A DNA stretch of 13,610 nucleotides. Source: RUG754 sp041856085. GTDB lineage: Bacteria > Bacillota > Clostridia > Peptostreptococcales > Anaerovoracaceae. Below the pieces are notes generated by a model that was given only the letters and a program-made list of their open reading frames with translations, was not told the DNA's origin and searched no databases. The translations under genes were made by a program, and so were the position numbers. Position 1 is the first letter of the stretch; every line of letters starts with the position of its first letter. Positions 1 through 7,448 of this stretch are shown piece after piece. Location: the NCBI GenBank assembly GCA_041856085.1, contig JBHAFL010000084.1, positions 1 to 13,610 on the forward strand, written 5' to 3'.

Positions 1-98
1 AGGGTCCTGCGCAATGGGATGCCGTGAACCTTGTCAGGTCCGGAAGGAAGCAGCAATAAGCGGAAGTTCTTATGTGCCGCAGATAAGCCTTTTCCTTT
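1..98 (+). ncRNA. ffs: Signal recognition particle RNA, 3' part (5' end outside window)
   Basis: This is the RNA core of the signal recognition particle, which binds Ffh and targets nascent membrane proteins to the translocon. The conserved apical hairpin is plain: GTCAGGTCC, a GGAA tetraloop, then GGAAGCAGC at about 35-57, including the asymmetric-loop bases bound by the Ffh M domain. Flanking arms pair outside it (TGCGCA near 9-14 with TGTGCCGCA near 74-82; GAAC near 27-30 with GTTC near 66-69). The sequence begins inside the molecule, so the 5' Alu-type domain usual in Firmicutes would lie upstream and cannot be checked. The 3' end is approximate. Lying just before dnaX-ybaB-recR is the classic Firmicute location. 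Confidence 0.88.
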
Positions 99-129
99 GT
101 TGGCGAAGCTCTCTAAGGGCAATTTTTTT
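87..129 (+). terminator. Possible terminator of the SRP RNA
   Basis: GCCTTT at 87-92 can pair with AAGGGC at 115-120 (one G-U pair), followed closely by seven T residues at 123-129. The loop is long (22 bases) and the stem overlaps the end of the SRP RNA, so this is a weak call. The T-run is the most terminator-like signal between the RNA and dnaX. Confidence 0.3.
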
Positions 130-214
130 ACCTTATTTCAGGCGGCGGGGCAGCCGTAAATCCTCGAATTTTAAGTCCCGCGCTGCAGCTTGCCAAAAAG
201 GAGACAGTTTTGAT

Positions 215-1867
215 ATGTATCGGGCACTATACCGCACAAGGCGTCCGGAAATCTTCAGTGAGATTCTCGGACAGGAGCATATAGTAAAAATACTGAGGCA
301 TCAGATTGCAGAAGACTCGGTAAGTCACGCCTACCTGTTTAACGGGACGCGGGGAACGGGCAAGACGACTACGGCGCGAATACTCGCCAAGGCGGTTAAC
401 TGCTTAAGCGACGGAGAGAGACCGTGCGGAGAGTGCGAGAGCTGCAAGGCAATCGCCGAGGGCGGCTTTATGGACGTTATAGAGATTGATGCGGCTTCGA
501 ACAACGGCGTTGATAATATCAGAGAGCTTCGGGAATCGGTTAAATACCCTCCTCAGATCGGCTCGAAAAAAGTCTATATAATAGATGAGGTGCATATGCT
601 CTCGACGGGAGCGTTTAATGCGCTGCTTAAGACGCTTGAAGAGCCGCCGGAGAACGTGATGTTCATTCTGTGCACGACAGAGCCGAACAAGCTGCCTCAG
701 ACAATTCTGTCTCGCTGTATGAGGCTCGACTTCAAGCGAATCCCTCAGGAAGCCATAGAGAGAGATATTCTCGAAATCTGCGGGGAGCGAGGGGTCGTGA
801 TGAGCGAGGGCGCACTCAGACTCATAGCCGCCAATGCGGACGGCTCGGTGAGAGACGGGCTGAGCATACTCGAACAGGTGCTTGCCTCGGGCGCTAAAGA
901 AATAAACCGGGAAGATGTTTTGGAATATTTAGGAACTGCGGGCGACGAGTTTTTTATAGAGCTTACGGAGGCGGTATCGCTTAGGAAGACGGGAAAAGCT
1001 CTCGTGCTGCTCGACAGGGCTCTTGCAGACGGCAAGGACTGCAAGCAGCTCATGAAAGATTGGAACGCGCACTACAGGAATCTTCTCATAACCAAGTTTA
1101 TGAAGAACCCTGAGGATATACTTAATATGTCCTCTGAGAACATATTAAGGGTAAAATCGCAGTCGGACCATATATCCTTTGAGGAGATAGACGCCGCCAT
1201 TCAGCGCATATCGAAGACGATAAATGACGCACGGTGGTCAACCCAGCCGAGAATCCTTATGGAGCTTGACATCGTTGCGATTTCGGGAGTCGGGTCATCA
1301 GAGAAGAAACCGATTTTAGCCGAAGAACGGAAGACGGCATACGGAAGCGCCGCAGCCGGCGGATCTAAGGCGCTTGCCGAGCGTGAAGCAAAATATCGAG
1401 CCGGCGATAGTGAACACGGTATGATATCAAGCCCGACTCAGGATATTAACGAGAGCCCGCAAGCAAGCCTCGACAGCGGTTCTCCTGTGCACGTCGCCGC
1501 CCGAACAGAAGAAGCGGGCGATAACCGCGAGCGGGACGAAGAGCTTGACCTTGAAGCGTTCTGGGGACAGGTCATCGACGAAGGAGTGGAGCTTAACGGT
1601 AGCTTTAACCTTATAAGAGACTGGTCGAGGCTCGAAAGCGTTGACGAGAGCGTGTTCAAGGTAACCGTCGAAAAAGAGTTCGCGAAGAAACATATCGAAG
1701 AGAAATCAAAAGATATAGAGAGTATAGTTTCCGGAATACTTGAGAGACCTATGAAAATCAATATAGTTCTCTCTAAGCCGGCGGAAGCCGACGTTAAAAA
1801 AACCAATGAAGAAATCGCGAGAATCGCGAAAGAAGCCTTGGGGCTTGATATAATAGTGGAGGAATAA
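215..1867 (+). CDS. dnaX: DNA polymerase III subunit gamma/tau
   Basis: This is the clamp-loader ATPase of the replisome. It loads the sliding clamp, and the tau form also bridges polymerases and helicase. The product is 550 aa. It starts MYRALYRTRRP and has Walker A GTRGTGKT (residues 44-51), four zinc cysteines (C63, C71, C74, C77), Walker B with D124-E125, and the SRC motif with arginine finger R167. A variable low-complexity linker (about 370-440) precedes a C-terminal tau-type domain. An open frame continues upstream to base 14 but crosses the SRP RNA. The ATG at 215 is chosen because it has AAGGAG at 198-203 and gives the family N-terminus. ybaB begins 4 bases after the stop, so the two genes are coupled. 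The 7-A run at 1796-1802 is too close to the end to produce a gamma form. Confidence 0.96.
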   Translation: MYRALYRTRRPEIFSEILGQEHIVKILRHQIAEDSVSHAYLFNGTRGTGKTTTARILAKAVNCLSDGERPCGECESCKAIAEGGFMDVIEIDAASNNGVDNIRELRESVKYPPQIGSKKVYIIDEVHMLSTGAFNALLKTLEEPPENVMFILCTTEPNKLPQTILSRCMRLDFKRIPQEAIERDILEICGERGVVMSEGALRLIAANADGSVRDGLSILEQVLASGAKEINREDVLEYLGTAGDEFFIELTEAVSLRKTGKALVLLDRALADGKDCKQLMKDWNAHYRNLLITKFMKNPEDILNMSSENILRVKSQSDHISFEEIDAAIQRISKTINDARWSTQPRILMELDIVAISGVGSSEKKPILAEERKTAYGSAAAGGSKALAEREAKYRAGDSEHGMISSPTQDINESPQASLDSGSPVHVAARTEEAGDNRERDEELDLEAFWGQVIDEGVELNGSFNLIRDWSRLESVDESVFKVTVEKEFAKKHIEEKSKDIESIVSGILERPMKINIVLSKPAEADVKKTNEEIARIAKEALGLDIIVEE

Positions 1868-1871
1868 GAGA

Positions 1872-2231
1872 ATGGGAAAAGGAATGAGAGCAGGCAAGAC
1901 TAAAAAGCCGCAGAAGCAGGCAGGCGGACTGAATATGCAGCAGATACAGCAGATGCAGGCGCTTCAGGCTCAAATGGAAAAAACACAGGCTGAGCTTGAA
2001 GAAAAAGAAATCACGACCACGGCGGGCGGCGGCGCGGTAGAGGTCACCATAAGCGGCAAAAAACAGATTACCGACCTTAAGATTAAGCCTGAGGCAGTCG
2101 ACCCTGACGACGTCGAAACACTTCAGGATTTAATTATTGCAGCCGTAAACGAGGGTATCCGCCAGATTGAAGAAGTATCTGAAAACGCTATGGGGGCGCT
2201 CACAGGCGGCCTTAATATACCGGGGCTGTAA
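1872..2231 (+). CDS. ybaB: YbaB/EbfC family nucleoid-associated protein
   Basis: This is a small DNA-binding protein, 119 aa. Family members form dimers shaped like tweezers, bind DNA with little specificity and are thought to affect nucleoid structure or recombination; the precise role is unsettled. Visible features are a basic, Gln/Met-rich N-terminus (residues 1-35), a helix rich in Gln and Glu (about 20-45), then the conserved core with GGGAVEVTISGKKQI and DLKIKPEAVDPDDVE, and a final helix with the LQDLI and AAVNEG segments. The ATG at 1872 has GGAGG at 1858-1862, inside the end of dnaX. The stop codon TAA shares its last A with the recR ATG. Sitting between dnaX and recR is the conserved bacterial arrangement and supports the call. 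Confidence 0.95.
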   Translation: MGKGMRAGKTKKPQKQAGGLNMQQIQQMQALQAQMEKTQAELEEKEITTTAGGGAVEVTISGKKQITDLKIKPEAVDPDDVETLQDLIIAAVNEGIRQIEEVSENAMGALTGGLNIPGL

Positions 2232-2830
2232 TGAGAGCATATCCTAAACAACTCGAAATACTTATAAACGAACTGTCCAAGCTTCCCGGAGTAGGCGAGA
2301 AATCGGCTCAGAGGCTTGCTTTTCATATACTCGACCAGGGTGAAGCAAGGGTAAGGGCGCTTGCGGACGCGCTAATCACGGCAAAAAAAGAACTGAGGCA
2401 TTGCTCGGTCTGCGGCAATCTTACAGACTCGGACCCATGCCTCATATGTAGCGACCCGGGAAGAAATAAAAACCTGATCTGTGTGGTCGAGAACCCGAGA
2501 GACGTCCTCGCAATGGAGAAAATCCGAGAATACGGCGGGACATATCACGTGCTTCACGGAGTAATTTCACCGCTCGAGGGCATAAGCCCCGAGGACATCA
2601 ACCTGACGTCTCTTATAACCAGAATTCAAAAAAACGATTGCAGCGAGGTTATTATAGCCACTAACCCGACCATTCAGGGCGAGGCGACGGCTATGTTCAT
2701 ATCCAAGCTGCTTAAGCCTGCGGGAATCAAAGTCACGAGGATAGCGCACGGTATTCCTGTCGGCTCGGACCTCGAATATGCGGACGAGGTAACGCTTCTG
2801 AAATCGTTCGAGGGAAGAAGAGAGATATAG
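2231..2830 (+). CDS. recR: Recombination mediator protein RecR
   Basis: RecR works with RecO (and RecF) to load RecA on SSB-coated single-stranded DNA during gap repair. The protein is 199 aa, the usual length. An N-terminal helix-hairpin-helix (LSKLPGVGEKSAQRLAF, about 15-31) is followed by a C4 zinc finger (C58, C61, C70, C73). A Toprim domain (about 80-175) follows, with E87 in CVVEN and the TNPTIQGEATA segment, and then a C-terminal Walker B-like region with ARIAHGIPVGSDLEYAD. The start overlaps the ybaB stop by one base and has only a weak GGGG upstream (2222-2225), so translation probably depends on coupling. All key residues are present. Confidence 0.97.
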   Translation: MRAYPKQLEILINELSKLPGVGEKSAQRLAFHILDQGEARVRALADALITAKKELRHCSVCGNLTDSDPCLICSDPGRNKNLICVVENPRDVLAMEKIREYGGTYHVLHGVISPLEGISPEDINLTSLITRIQKNDCSEVIIATNPTIQGEATAMFISKLLKPAGIKVTRIAHGIPVGSDLEYADEVTLLKSFEGRREI

Positions 2831-2859
2831 TCATTAAACAAAAAAAGTGAGGCAAGAAA

Positions 2860-4218
2860 ATGAGAACTAAACTTAAACTATCTGAGATTTTGACAGTCGC
2901 AAGCTTGCTGTTCGGGATGTTTTTCGGAGCGGGCAACCTGATTTTTCCTGTTCATATGGGTCAGATGGCAGGCGCCAATTCCGTGGCGGCGACGGCGGGC
3001 TTCATAATAACCGCGGTGACTATTCCCATTTTGGGGGTGGCGGCGCTCGGCATTTCCGGAAAATCCAACCTGCCTGAACTCGGAGAGATGGTCGGACGCA
3101 GATATTCGATGTTTTTTACATGTGCGATTTATCTGACAATCGGGCCTTTCTTCGCTATTCCGAGGTGCTGCACGACCCCGTATACGGTGGGTATAAGGCC
3201 GATTCTCGGAGGGGATACGAGTGTGTCTCTTCTCATTTTCTCACTTGTGTTTTTTGCGATAGTGCTGTTCTTCAGCCTGAGACCGGGAGAAATCCTAAAA
3301 TGGATAGGCAAGGTGATAAATCCCATTTTTCTGCTGAGTCTTTCGGTGCTTCTGATAGCCGCGCTGATAAACGGAAGCGGTTCGATATCGTCTATGCCGG
3401 TGCAGCCGCCGTACGACAGTATGGCGTTCTTTCAAGGCTTTCTGGACGGATATAACACGATGGACGGCATAGCTTCGCTCGCTTTCGGGGTAATTATCAT
3501 AACGACGATAACGGAGCTCGGCGTAACCGACCCTGCCGCCGTTTCAGCCAACACTGCGAAATCAGGGCTGGCAGCGGGTATATTGATGGCGGTAATCTAC
3601 GCGGTCATTGCGATAGTCGGGGCTCAGTCTATGGGCTATGCTTCGCTCTCCGAAAACGGCGGAATCGCGCTTGCGGATATAGCTACGCATTACTTCGGCA
3701 AGAGCGGCGCGGTGCTTCTCTCTTTTATCATCGGTTTCGCGACCCTGAAAACCGCGATTGGACTCGTCACAAGCTGCTCGCGGACTTTCACCGTGATATT
3801 TCCGAATTCGCTCTCATATAACATGTGGGCGATAGCGTTCACCCTGTTTTCATTCGTTGTGTCAAACGTAGGACTCAGCGCTATAATCAGCTATTCCGTT
3901 CCCGTGCTTATGCTCCTCTATCCTCTTGCCATCACGATTATTATGCTCGCGCTGCTCGGCAGGAGATTCAACAATGCCAAGCCGGTGTTCGTGTGGGTTA
4001 CCGCCTTGACCTTTGTCGCGGCGTTTTTTGACTTCTGTAAGGCGCTGCCGAAATGGCTGTTTGATGCGCTTCATCTCGAAGCTTTGACGGAAGCTGCGAA
4101 AGCGGTGCTTCCGTTTTCTAAGCTCGGGCTCGGCTGGATTTGCCCTGCGGTGCTCGGACTTGTAATCGGACTGGTGATTTCACACAAAAAAGGCTTACTC
4201 AGGGCTAAAGCCGGATAG
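2860..4218 (+). CDS. brnQ: BrnQ family branched-chain amino acid carrier
   Basis: This is a cytoplasmic-membrane secondary transporter of the LIVCS family, which takes up Leu, Ile and Val with Na+ or H+. The product is 452 aa with about 12 hydrophobic segments, the usual size. The family signature FFGAGNLIFP is at residues 21-30, and the conserved GPFFAIPR segment is at about 95-102. After that segment the protein reads CCTTPYTVGI; two adjacent cysteines (C103-C104) stand where family members, from memory, usually have small or polar residues. Later motifs such as DGYNTMDGIASLAFG are well kept. GTGAGG at 2847-2852 gives a good ribosome site. The gene starts 29 bases after recR with no hairpin between, so it may be read from the dnaX operon. 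Substrate is inferred from family only. Confidence 0.93.
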   Translation: MRTKLKLSEILTVASLLFGMFFGAGNLIFPVHMGQMAGANSVAATAGFIITAVTIPILGVAALGISGKSNLPELGEMVGRRYSMFFTCAIYLTIGPFFAIPRCCTTPYTVGIRPILGGDTSVSLLIFSLVFFAIVLFFSLRPGEILKWIGKVINPIFLLSLSVLLIAALINGSGSISSMPVQPPYDSMAFFQGFLDGYNTMDGIASLAFGVIIITTITELGVTDPAAVSANTAKSGLAAGILMAVIYAVIAIVGAQSMGYASLSENGGIALADIATHYFGKSGAVLLSFIIGFATLKTAIGLVTSCSRTFTVIFPNSLSYNMWAIAFTLFSFVVSNVGLSAIISYSVPVLMLLYPLAITIIMLALLGRRFNNAKPVFVWVTALTFVAAFFDFCKALPKWLFDALHLEALTEAAKAVLPFSKLGLGWICPAVLGLVIGLVISHKKGLLRAKAG

Positions 4219-4326
4219 CGGATTTTTTGCCCGACCCCGGCGCGGCAAGTGAAAAATGACAGGCTGAAAGAGACAGGGCTAAAAGGGATAAATTGAAAAA
4301 GAAGTCGAAAAAGAGGGGAAGCAATA
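4219..4326. other. 108-base spacer between brnQ and the YitT gene
   Basis: The spacer is purine-rich in its second half and carries GAGGGG at 4313-4318 as the ribosome site for the next gene. No stable hairpin with a T-tract and no convincing promoter is seen, so whether transcription continues across it is open. Confidence 0.5.
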
Positions 4327-5202
4327 ATGAAAAACCTATCGGAGACAAAAGGCATAAAATATGAGATATTCAGGTTTTTGGTGCTCACTCTTGCAGCGTG
4401 CATATATGCGTTTAACCTTAAGAGCTTTATCAGGACGGGCAACCTGATACCCGGAGGATTCAGCGGAATTACGATTCTCACGCAGCAGATTGCAAGGCAG
4501 TTTTTTAATGTTAATATTCCGTATTCTTTCATCTATTTGCCGATAAACATCATACCTGCCGTCATCGGCTTCAAGTATATCGGCAAGCGCTTCACAATGT
4601 ATTCTTTCTATGTTGTGGCGCTTTCGTCGGTGCTGACCGATATATTACCGAATATAACGATTACCTACGATACTCTGCTGATTTCGCTCTTCGGCGGAAT
4701 ACTCGGCGCCGTCGCCGCCACTATATCGCTTACGGCAGGCGCTTCGGGCGGCGGCACCGACTTCATATCCATATATTTTTCTGAGAAAAAAGGAGTAGAT
4801 ACGTGGAATTATATTTTTATCGGGAATATATGCATACTTACCGCGGCGGGAATCCTCTTCGGCTTCGATAGGGCGTTGTACTCCATAATATACCAATATA
4901 CCATTACCACGCTGCTCGGAAGCCTGTATAAGAGATACCAGCAGGATACTCTGCTCATAGTAACCTCGAAGCCAGATGAAATTACGGCGAAGATATACGA
5001 GATAACGAGGCACGACACGACGAGAATAGAGGGTACGGGCGGGTATTCGGGAGAGGAGAAGCACATACTCTACTCGGTAATCGGCAGAGATCAGGTGGAT
5101 AAGGCGCTAAAGGAGATAAAAGAAATCGACGGCGGTGCGTTCATAAACGTGATAAACACGGAGCAGGTAAACGGCAGATTCTACAGACCAAAAAAACTGT
5201 AA
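4327..5202 (+). CDS. YitT family membrane protein (DUF161-type with DUF2179 domain)
   Basis: This is a membrane protein of unknown function, 291 aa, matching the YitT family in layout. About five or six hydrophobic segments cover residues 15-200; they include FNLKSFIRTGNLIPGGFSG, a Gly/Ala-rich stretch and the conserved LTAGASGGGTDFIS segment (about residues 137-150). A soluble C-terminal domain (about 205-290, DUF2179 type) ends with NGRFYRPKKL. Some members have been discussed as transporters, but no substrate is established. The ATG has GAGGGG eight bases upstream. Its stop overlaps the strong ribosome site of the DUF1538 gene 12 bases downstream, so the two are very likely co-translated. 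That raises the possibility of a shared job with the DUF1538/P-II pair, though YitT genes are common and this may be chance. Confidence 0.9.
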   Translation: MKNLSETKGIKYEIFRFLVLTLAACIYAFNLKSFIRTGNLIPGGFSGITILTQQIARQFFNVNIPYSFIYLPINIIPAVIGFKYIGKRFTMYSFYVVALSSVLTDILPNITITYDTLLISLFGGILGAVAATISLTAGASGGGTDFISIYFSEKKGVDTWNYIFIGNICILTAAGILFGFDRALYSIIYQYTITTLLGSLYKRYQQDTLLIVTSKPDEITAKIYEITRHDTTRIEGTGGYSGEEKHILYSVIGRDQVDKALKEIKEIDGGAFINVINTEQVNGRFYRPKKL

Positions 5203-5207
5203 GGAGG
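5201..5207 (+). promoter_or_regulatory. Strong ribosome binding site that fixes the TTG start of the DUF1538 gene
   Basis: AAGGAGG overlaps the YitT stop codon and is followed seven bases later by TTG at 5215. The next in-frame ATG, at 5251, lacks such a site. This makes the TTG start well supported and suggests coupling of the two genes. Confidence 0.8.
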
Positions 5208-5214
5208 TGGGGAA

Positions 5215-6732
5215 TTGAACGAACTGAGCATAAAATTCAAAGAAGTGCTGATGTCGGTGCTTCCGATATCGCTCATTGTTTTAGTGCTTCATTTTACTAT
5301 AAGCCCGCTTGAACCGAGTATGGTTTATGCGTTTCTTATCGGCTCCGTGCTGGTGATTATCGGTTTGACAATATTTTTGTTCGGAATCGATCAGGGGCTC
5401 GAGCCCATCGGGCATGGAGTAGGCAATGCGATTACGCAATCGAACAGCTACGCGATAATAATTACGGTCAGCCTGATTCTGGGCTTTTTTATTTCTTATG
5501 CCGAGCCCGACTTGCATATTCTCGCTAATCAGGTTGACGGCGTTACCTCAGGGCAGTTTGACAACACGCTGCTGGTGGTCGCGGTCTCTATAGGGATAGG
5601 CGTCATGATGACCTTAGGTATGCTGAGAATACCTAAGAATATTAAACTAAAATATGTATTTACCGCTGCATATGCGCTTATTTTCATTATCTCTATGTTT
5701 TCCTCTTCGGATTTTTTAGCTATCGCGTTTGACTCCTCGGGTGCGACGACGGGAGCGATTACGGTTCCGTTTATGCTCGCGCTGGCGGCAGGAATCTCGG
5801 CTCTGAAAAAAGACAGTAAGCTGAGCGAGGCGGACAGCTTCGGCTTAGTAGGGATATCGTCAACGGGTGCGATTTTGGGTGTTCTGACGGCGGGGCTCTT
5901 TCTTGAGGGCGGTAAGCTGGAAGGTGAACTGCCGGAGACGGGAGTTGCCGATACAAGCCTCGTCGACGCATACCTGTCCAAGGCGGCTCACATCGCGTGG
6001 GAGTCGCTTTTGACCCTGCTTCCTATAATAGCCGCATACGTGATTTTTCAGATATTTTTTTTCAAATATAAGAAGAGAAAGGTCATAGACATATCGCGCG
6101 GAATCGCCCTGACCTTTGTCGGACTGGTAGTTTTCCTGATGGGTGTGAACGGCGGCTTCATGGGAATCGGCTCGGAGATAGGTATCAAGCTTGCCTCGAT
6201 GAACTCGAATATCCCGCTTCTCATCGTGTCGCTTTTGCTCGGACTCTCGACGGTGCTCGCGGAGCCGGCGGTGCATGTGCTCACACATCAGGTTGAAGAC
6301 GTAACCGGAGGCTCGGTGAAGCGAAATTTAGTTTTGGTATTTTTATCCGTAGCGGTCGGAATATCGATTTTTATGTCCGCACTGAGGATTCTCATACCTG
6401 ATATCAGCCTCTGGATGTATTTGGCGCCCGGATTCGGGCTTGCAATATTGCTGTCCTATTTTGTGCCGGATCTTTTCGTGGGTATGGCGTTTGACGCCGG
6501 AGGCGTTGCCTCGGGTCCTATGACCTCGACGTTCTCCCTCGCATTCGTGCAGGGAATTGCGTCGCATGTGCCGACGGCGGACGTGGTAACGGACGGCTTC
6601 GGAATGATAGCTATAGTAGCGATGATGCCGATTATAGCGATAGAGCTGCTCGGCGCATTCTATCACGCAAAGTCGCGTAAACTATCGAAAACTTCGCACA
6701 GCGAAGCAAAAAATACAGGAGGAAACCGATGA
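5215..6732 (+). CDS. DUF1538 family membrane protein with two tandem repeats
   Basis: This is a 505-aa polytopic membrane protein of the DUF1538 family, usually annotated only as a putative transporter. It has two homologous halves, about residues 10-215 and 250-480. Matching motifs are A96-EPDLHILANQVDGVTSG with A349-EPAVHVLTHQVEDVTGG, and F172-DSSGATTGA with F426-DAGGVASGP. A charged loop (KKRK and similar, about 275-285) separates the halves. The repeated Glu, His, Gln, Asp and small hydroxyl residues within hydrophobic stretches look like a duplicated substrate or ion path; that is inference. A TTG start with an excellent ribosome site is used. The 3' end overlaps the P-II-like gene as ATGA, so the two products are made together and probably interact. 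Confidence 0.9.
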   Translation: MNELSIKFKEVLMSVLPISLIVLVLHFTISPLEPSMVYAFLIGSVLVIIGLTIFLFGIDQGLEPIGHGVGNAITQSNSYAIIITVSLILGFFISYAEPDLHILANQVDGVTSGQFDNTLLVVAVSIGIGVMMTLGMLRIPKNIKLKYVFTAAYALIFIISMFSSSDFLAIAFDSSGATTGAITVPFMLALAAGISALKKDSKLSEADSFGLVGISSTGAILGVLTAGLFLEGGKLEGELPETGVADTSLVDAYLSKAAHIAWESLLTLLPIIAAYVIFQIFFFKYKKRKVIDISRGIALTFVGLVVFLMGVNGGFMGIGSEIGIKLASMNSNIPLLIVSLLLGLSTVLAEPAVHVLTHQVEDVTGGSVKRNLVLVFLSVAVGISIFMSALRILIPDISLWMYLAPGFGLAILLSYFVPDLFVGMAFDAGGVASGPMTSTFSLAFVQGIASHVPTADVVTDGFGMIAIVAMMPIIAIELLGAFYHAKSRKLSKTSHSEAKNTGGNR

Positions 6733-7415
6733 ATAATCAAATGTGTGAATGCATCGACGATAAAGATTTTTTAATAATGACGCTCATACTGAATGACGGA
6801 CAGTGTCAAAAACTCGTTCAAATCACTAAGGAAAACGGCGTATGCTGCGGAATTATTATGCTCGGAAGAGGCACGGTTAAGAGTATCGCGCTAAATATTC
6901 TCGGTATTCGCAGCCAAAAGAAAATCTTAGTAAATATCCTGCTCGAAAAATCCAAGGCTGAGGCAATGCTCGACATATTGACTGACGGTCTGCAACTAAA
7001 CAGGCAGGGACACGGAATCGTATATACATCGCCGGTAGTGACGGCGGGACAGATATTAAATGATAAGCAGGCTAATCGAAAAGAATCAAAAGTTTCGGAG
7101 GAAGACAGTATGTTCAAAAAACTCACGGTAATCGTCAATCGCGGAATGGCTGAGGAAGTCATAGACATCGCACGAAAAGCAGGAGCCAAAGGCGGCACCA
7201 TATTACACGGAAGAGGAACCGGCTCTGAATTCGCCGAAAAGCTTTTCGGTATGGAAATCGAGCCGGAAAAAGAGCTGGTTATTATTCTTATGCCGAGCGA
7301 GTTAATTGAGAAAACCGTAAAAGACCTCAATGATGAGCTTAAGCTTGACGCAGCCGGCAACGGGATATTATTCGTAGAGCCTATTACGGACGTGAGAGGG
7401 CTGCTTGAGGCCTAA
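6729..7415 (+). CDS. Tandem P-II-like regulatory protein (two fused P-II domains)
   Basis: This is a soluble protein of 228 aa, twice the length of a normal P-II signal protein (about 112 aa). Domain 1 (about 12-105) has GIIMLGRGT and ends GHGIVYTSPV. Domain 2 (about 129-220) has GTILHGRGTG and ends GNGILFVEPI. Both keep the P-II fold pattern: strand-helix-strand, a GRG turn before the T-loop (46-48 and 161-163), and the G.G..FV.P B/C-loop region. The T-loops are short and lack the tyrosine modified in GlnB/GlnK; domain 2 reads SEFAEKLFGMEIEPEKE there. P-II proteins normally bind ATP/ADP and 2-oxoglutarate as trimers and gate membrane partners such as Amt. The 4-base overlap with the DUF1538 gene suggests that protein is the partner. 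An internal start at M128 could yield domain 2 alone. Confidence 0.87.
   Translation: MNNQMCECIDDKDFLIMTLILNDGQCQKLVQITKENGVCCGIIMLGRGTVKSIALNILGIRSQKKILVNILLEKSKAEAMLDILTDGLQLNRQGHGIVYTSPVVTAGQILNDKQANRKESKVSEEDSMFKKLTVIVNRGMAEEVIDIARKAGAKGGTILHGRGTGSEFAEKLFGMEIEPEKELVIILMPSELIEKTVKDLNDELKLDAAGNGILFVEPITDVRGLLEA
7097..7112 (+). promoter_or_regulatory. Internal ribosome site and ATG within the P-II gene
   Basis: GGAGG at 7097-7101 is followed, eight bases later, by an in-frame ATG at 7110-7112 (residue M128). This ATG lies exactly in the linker before the second P-II domain. It could permit separate synthesis of the second domain (101 aa), or be a relic of two once separate genes. Confidence 0.5.
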
Positions 7416-7448
7416 ATTAAAAGAATGCTTGTATATCAGCTATAAACA

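Noticed and set aside
14..214. Upstream extension of the dnaX frame by 67 codons to an ATG at base 14
   Set aside because: It runs through the SRP RNA, has no family similarity, and ATG 215 has a good ribosome site and the canonical MYRALYRTRRP start.
1796..1802. A-run in dnaX as a programmed frameshift site for a gamma form
   Set aside because: It is only about 21 codons from the stop, so a shift would not produce a gamma-like truncation, and it lacks the usual stimulatory context.
745..1806. Long antisense frames within dnaX, and similar ones within the DUF1538 and P-II genes
   Set aside because: They are rich in Ser/Arg and lack ribosome sites, as expected for shadows of real genes on the other strand.
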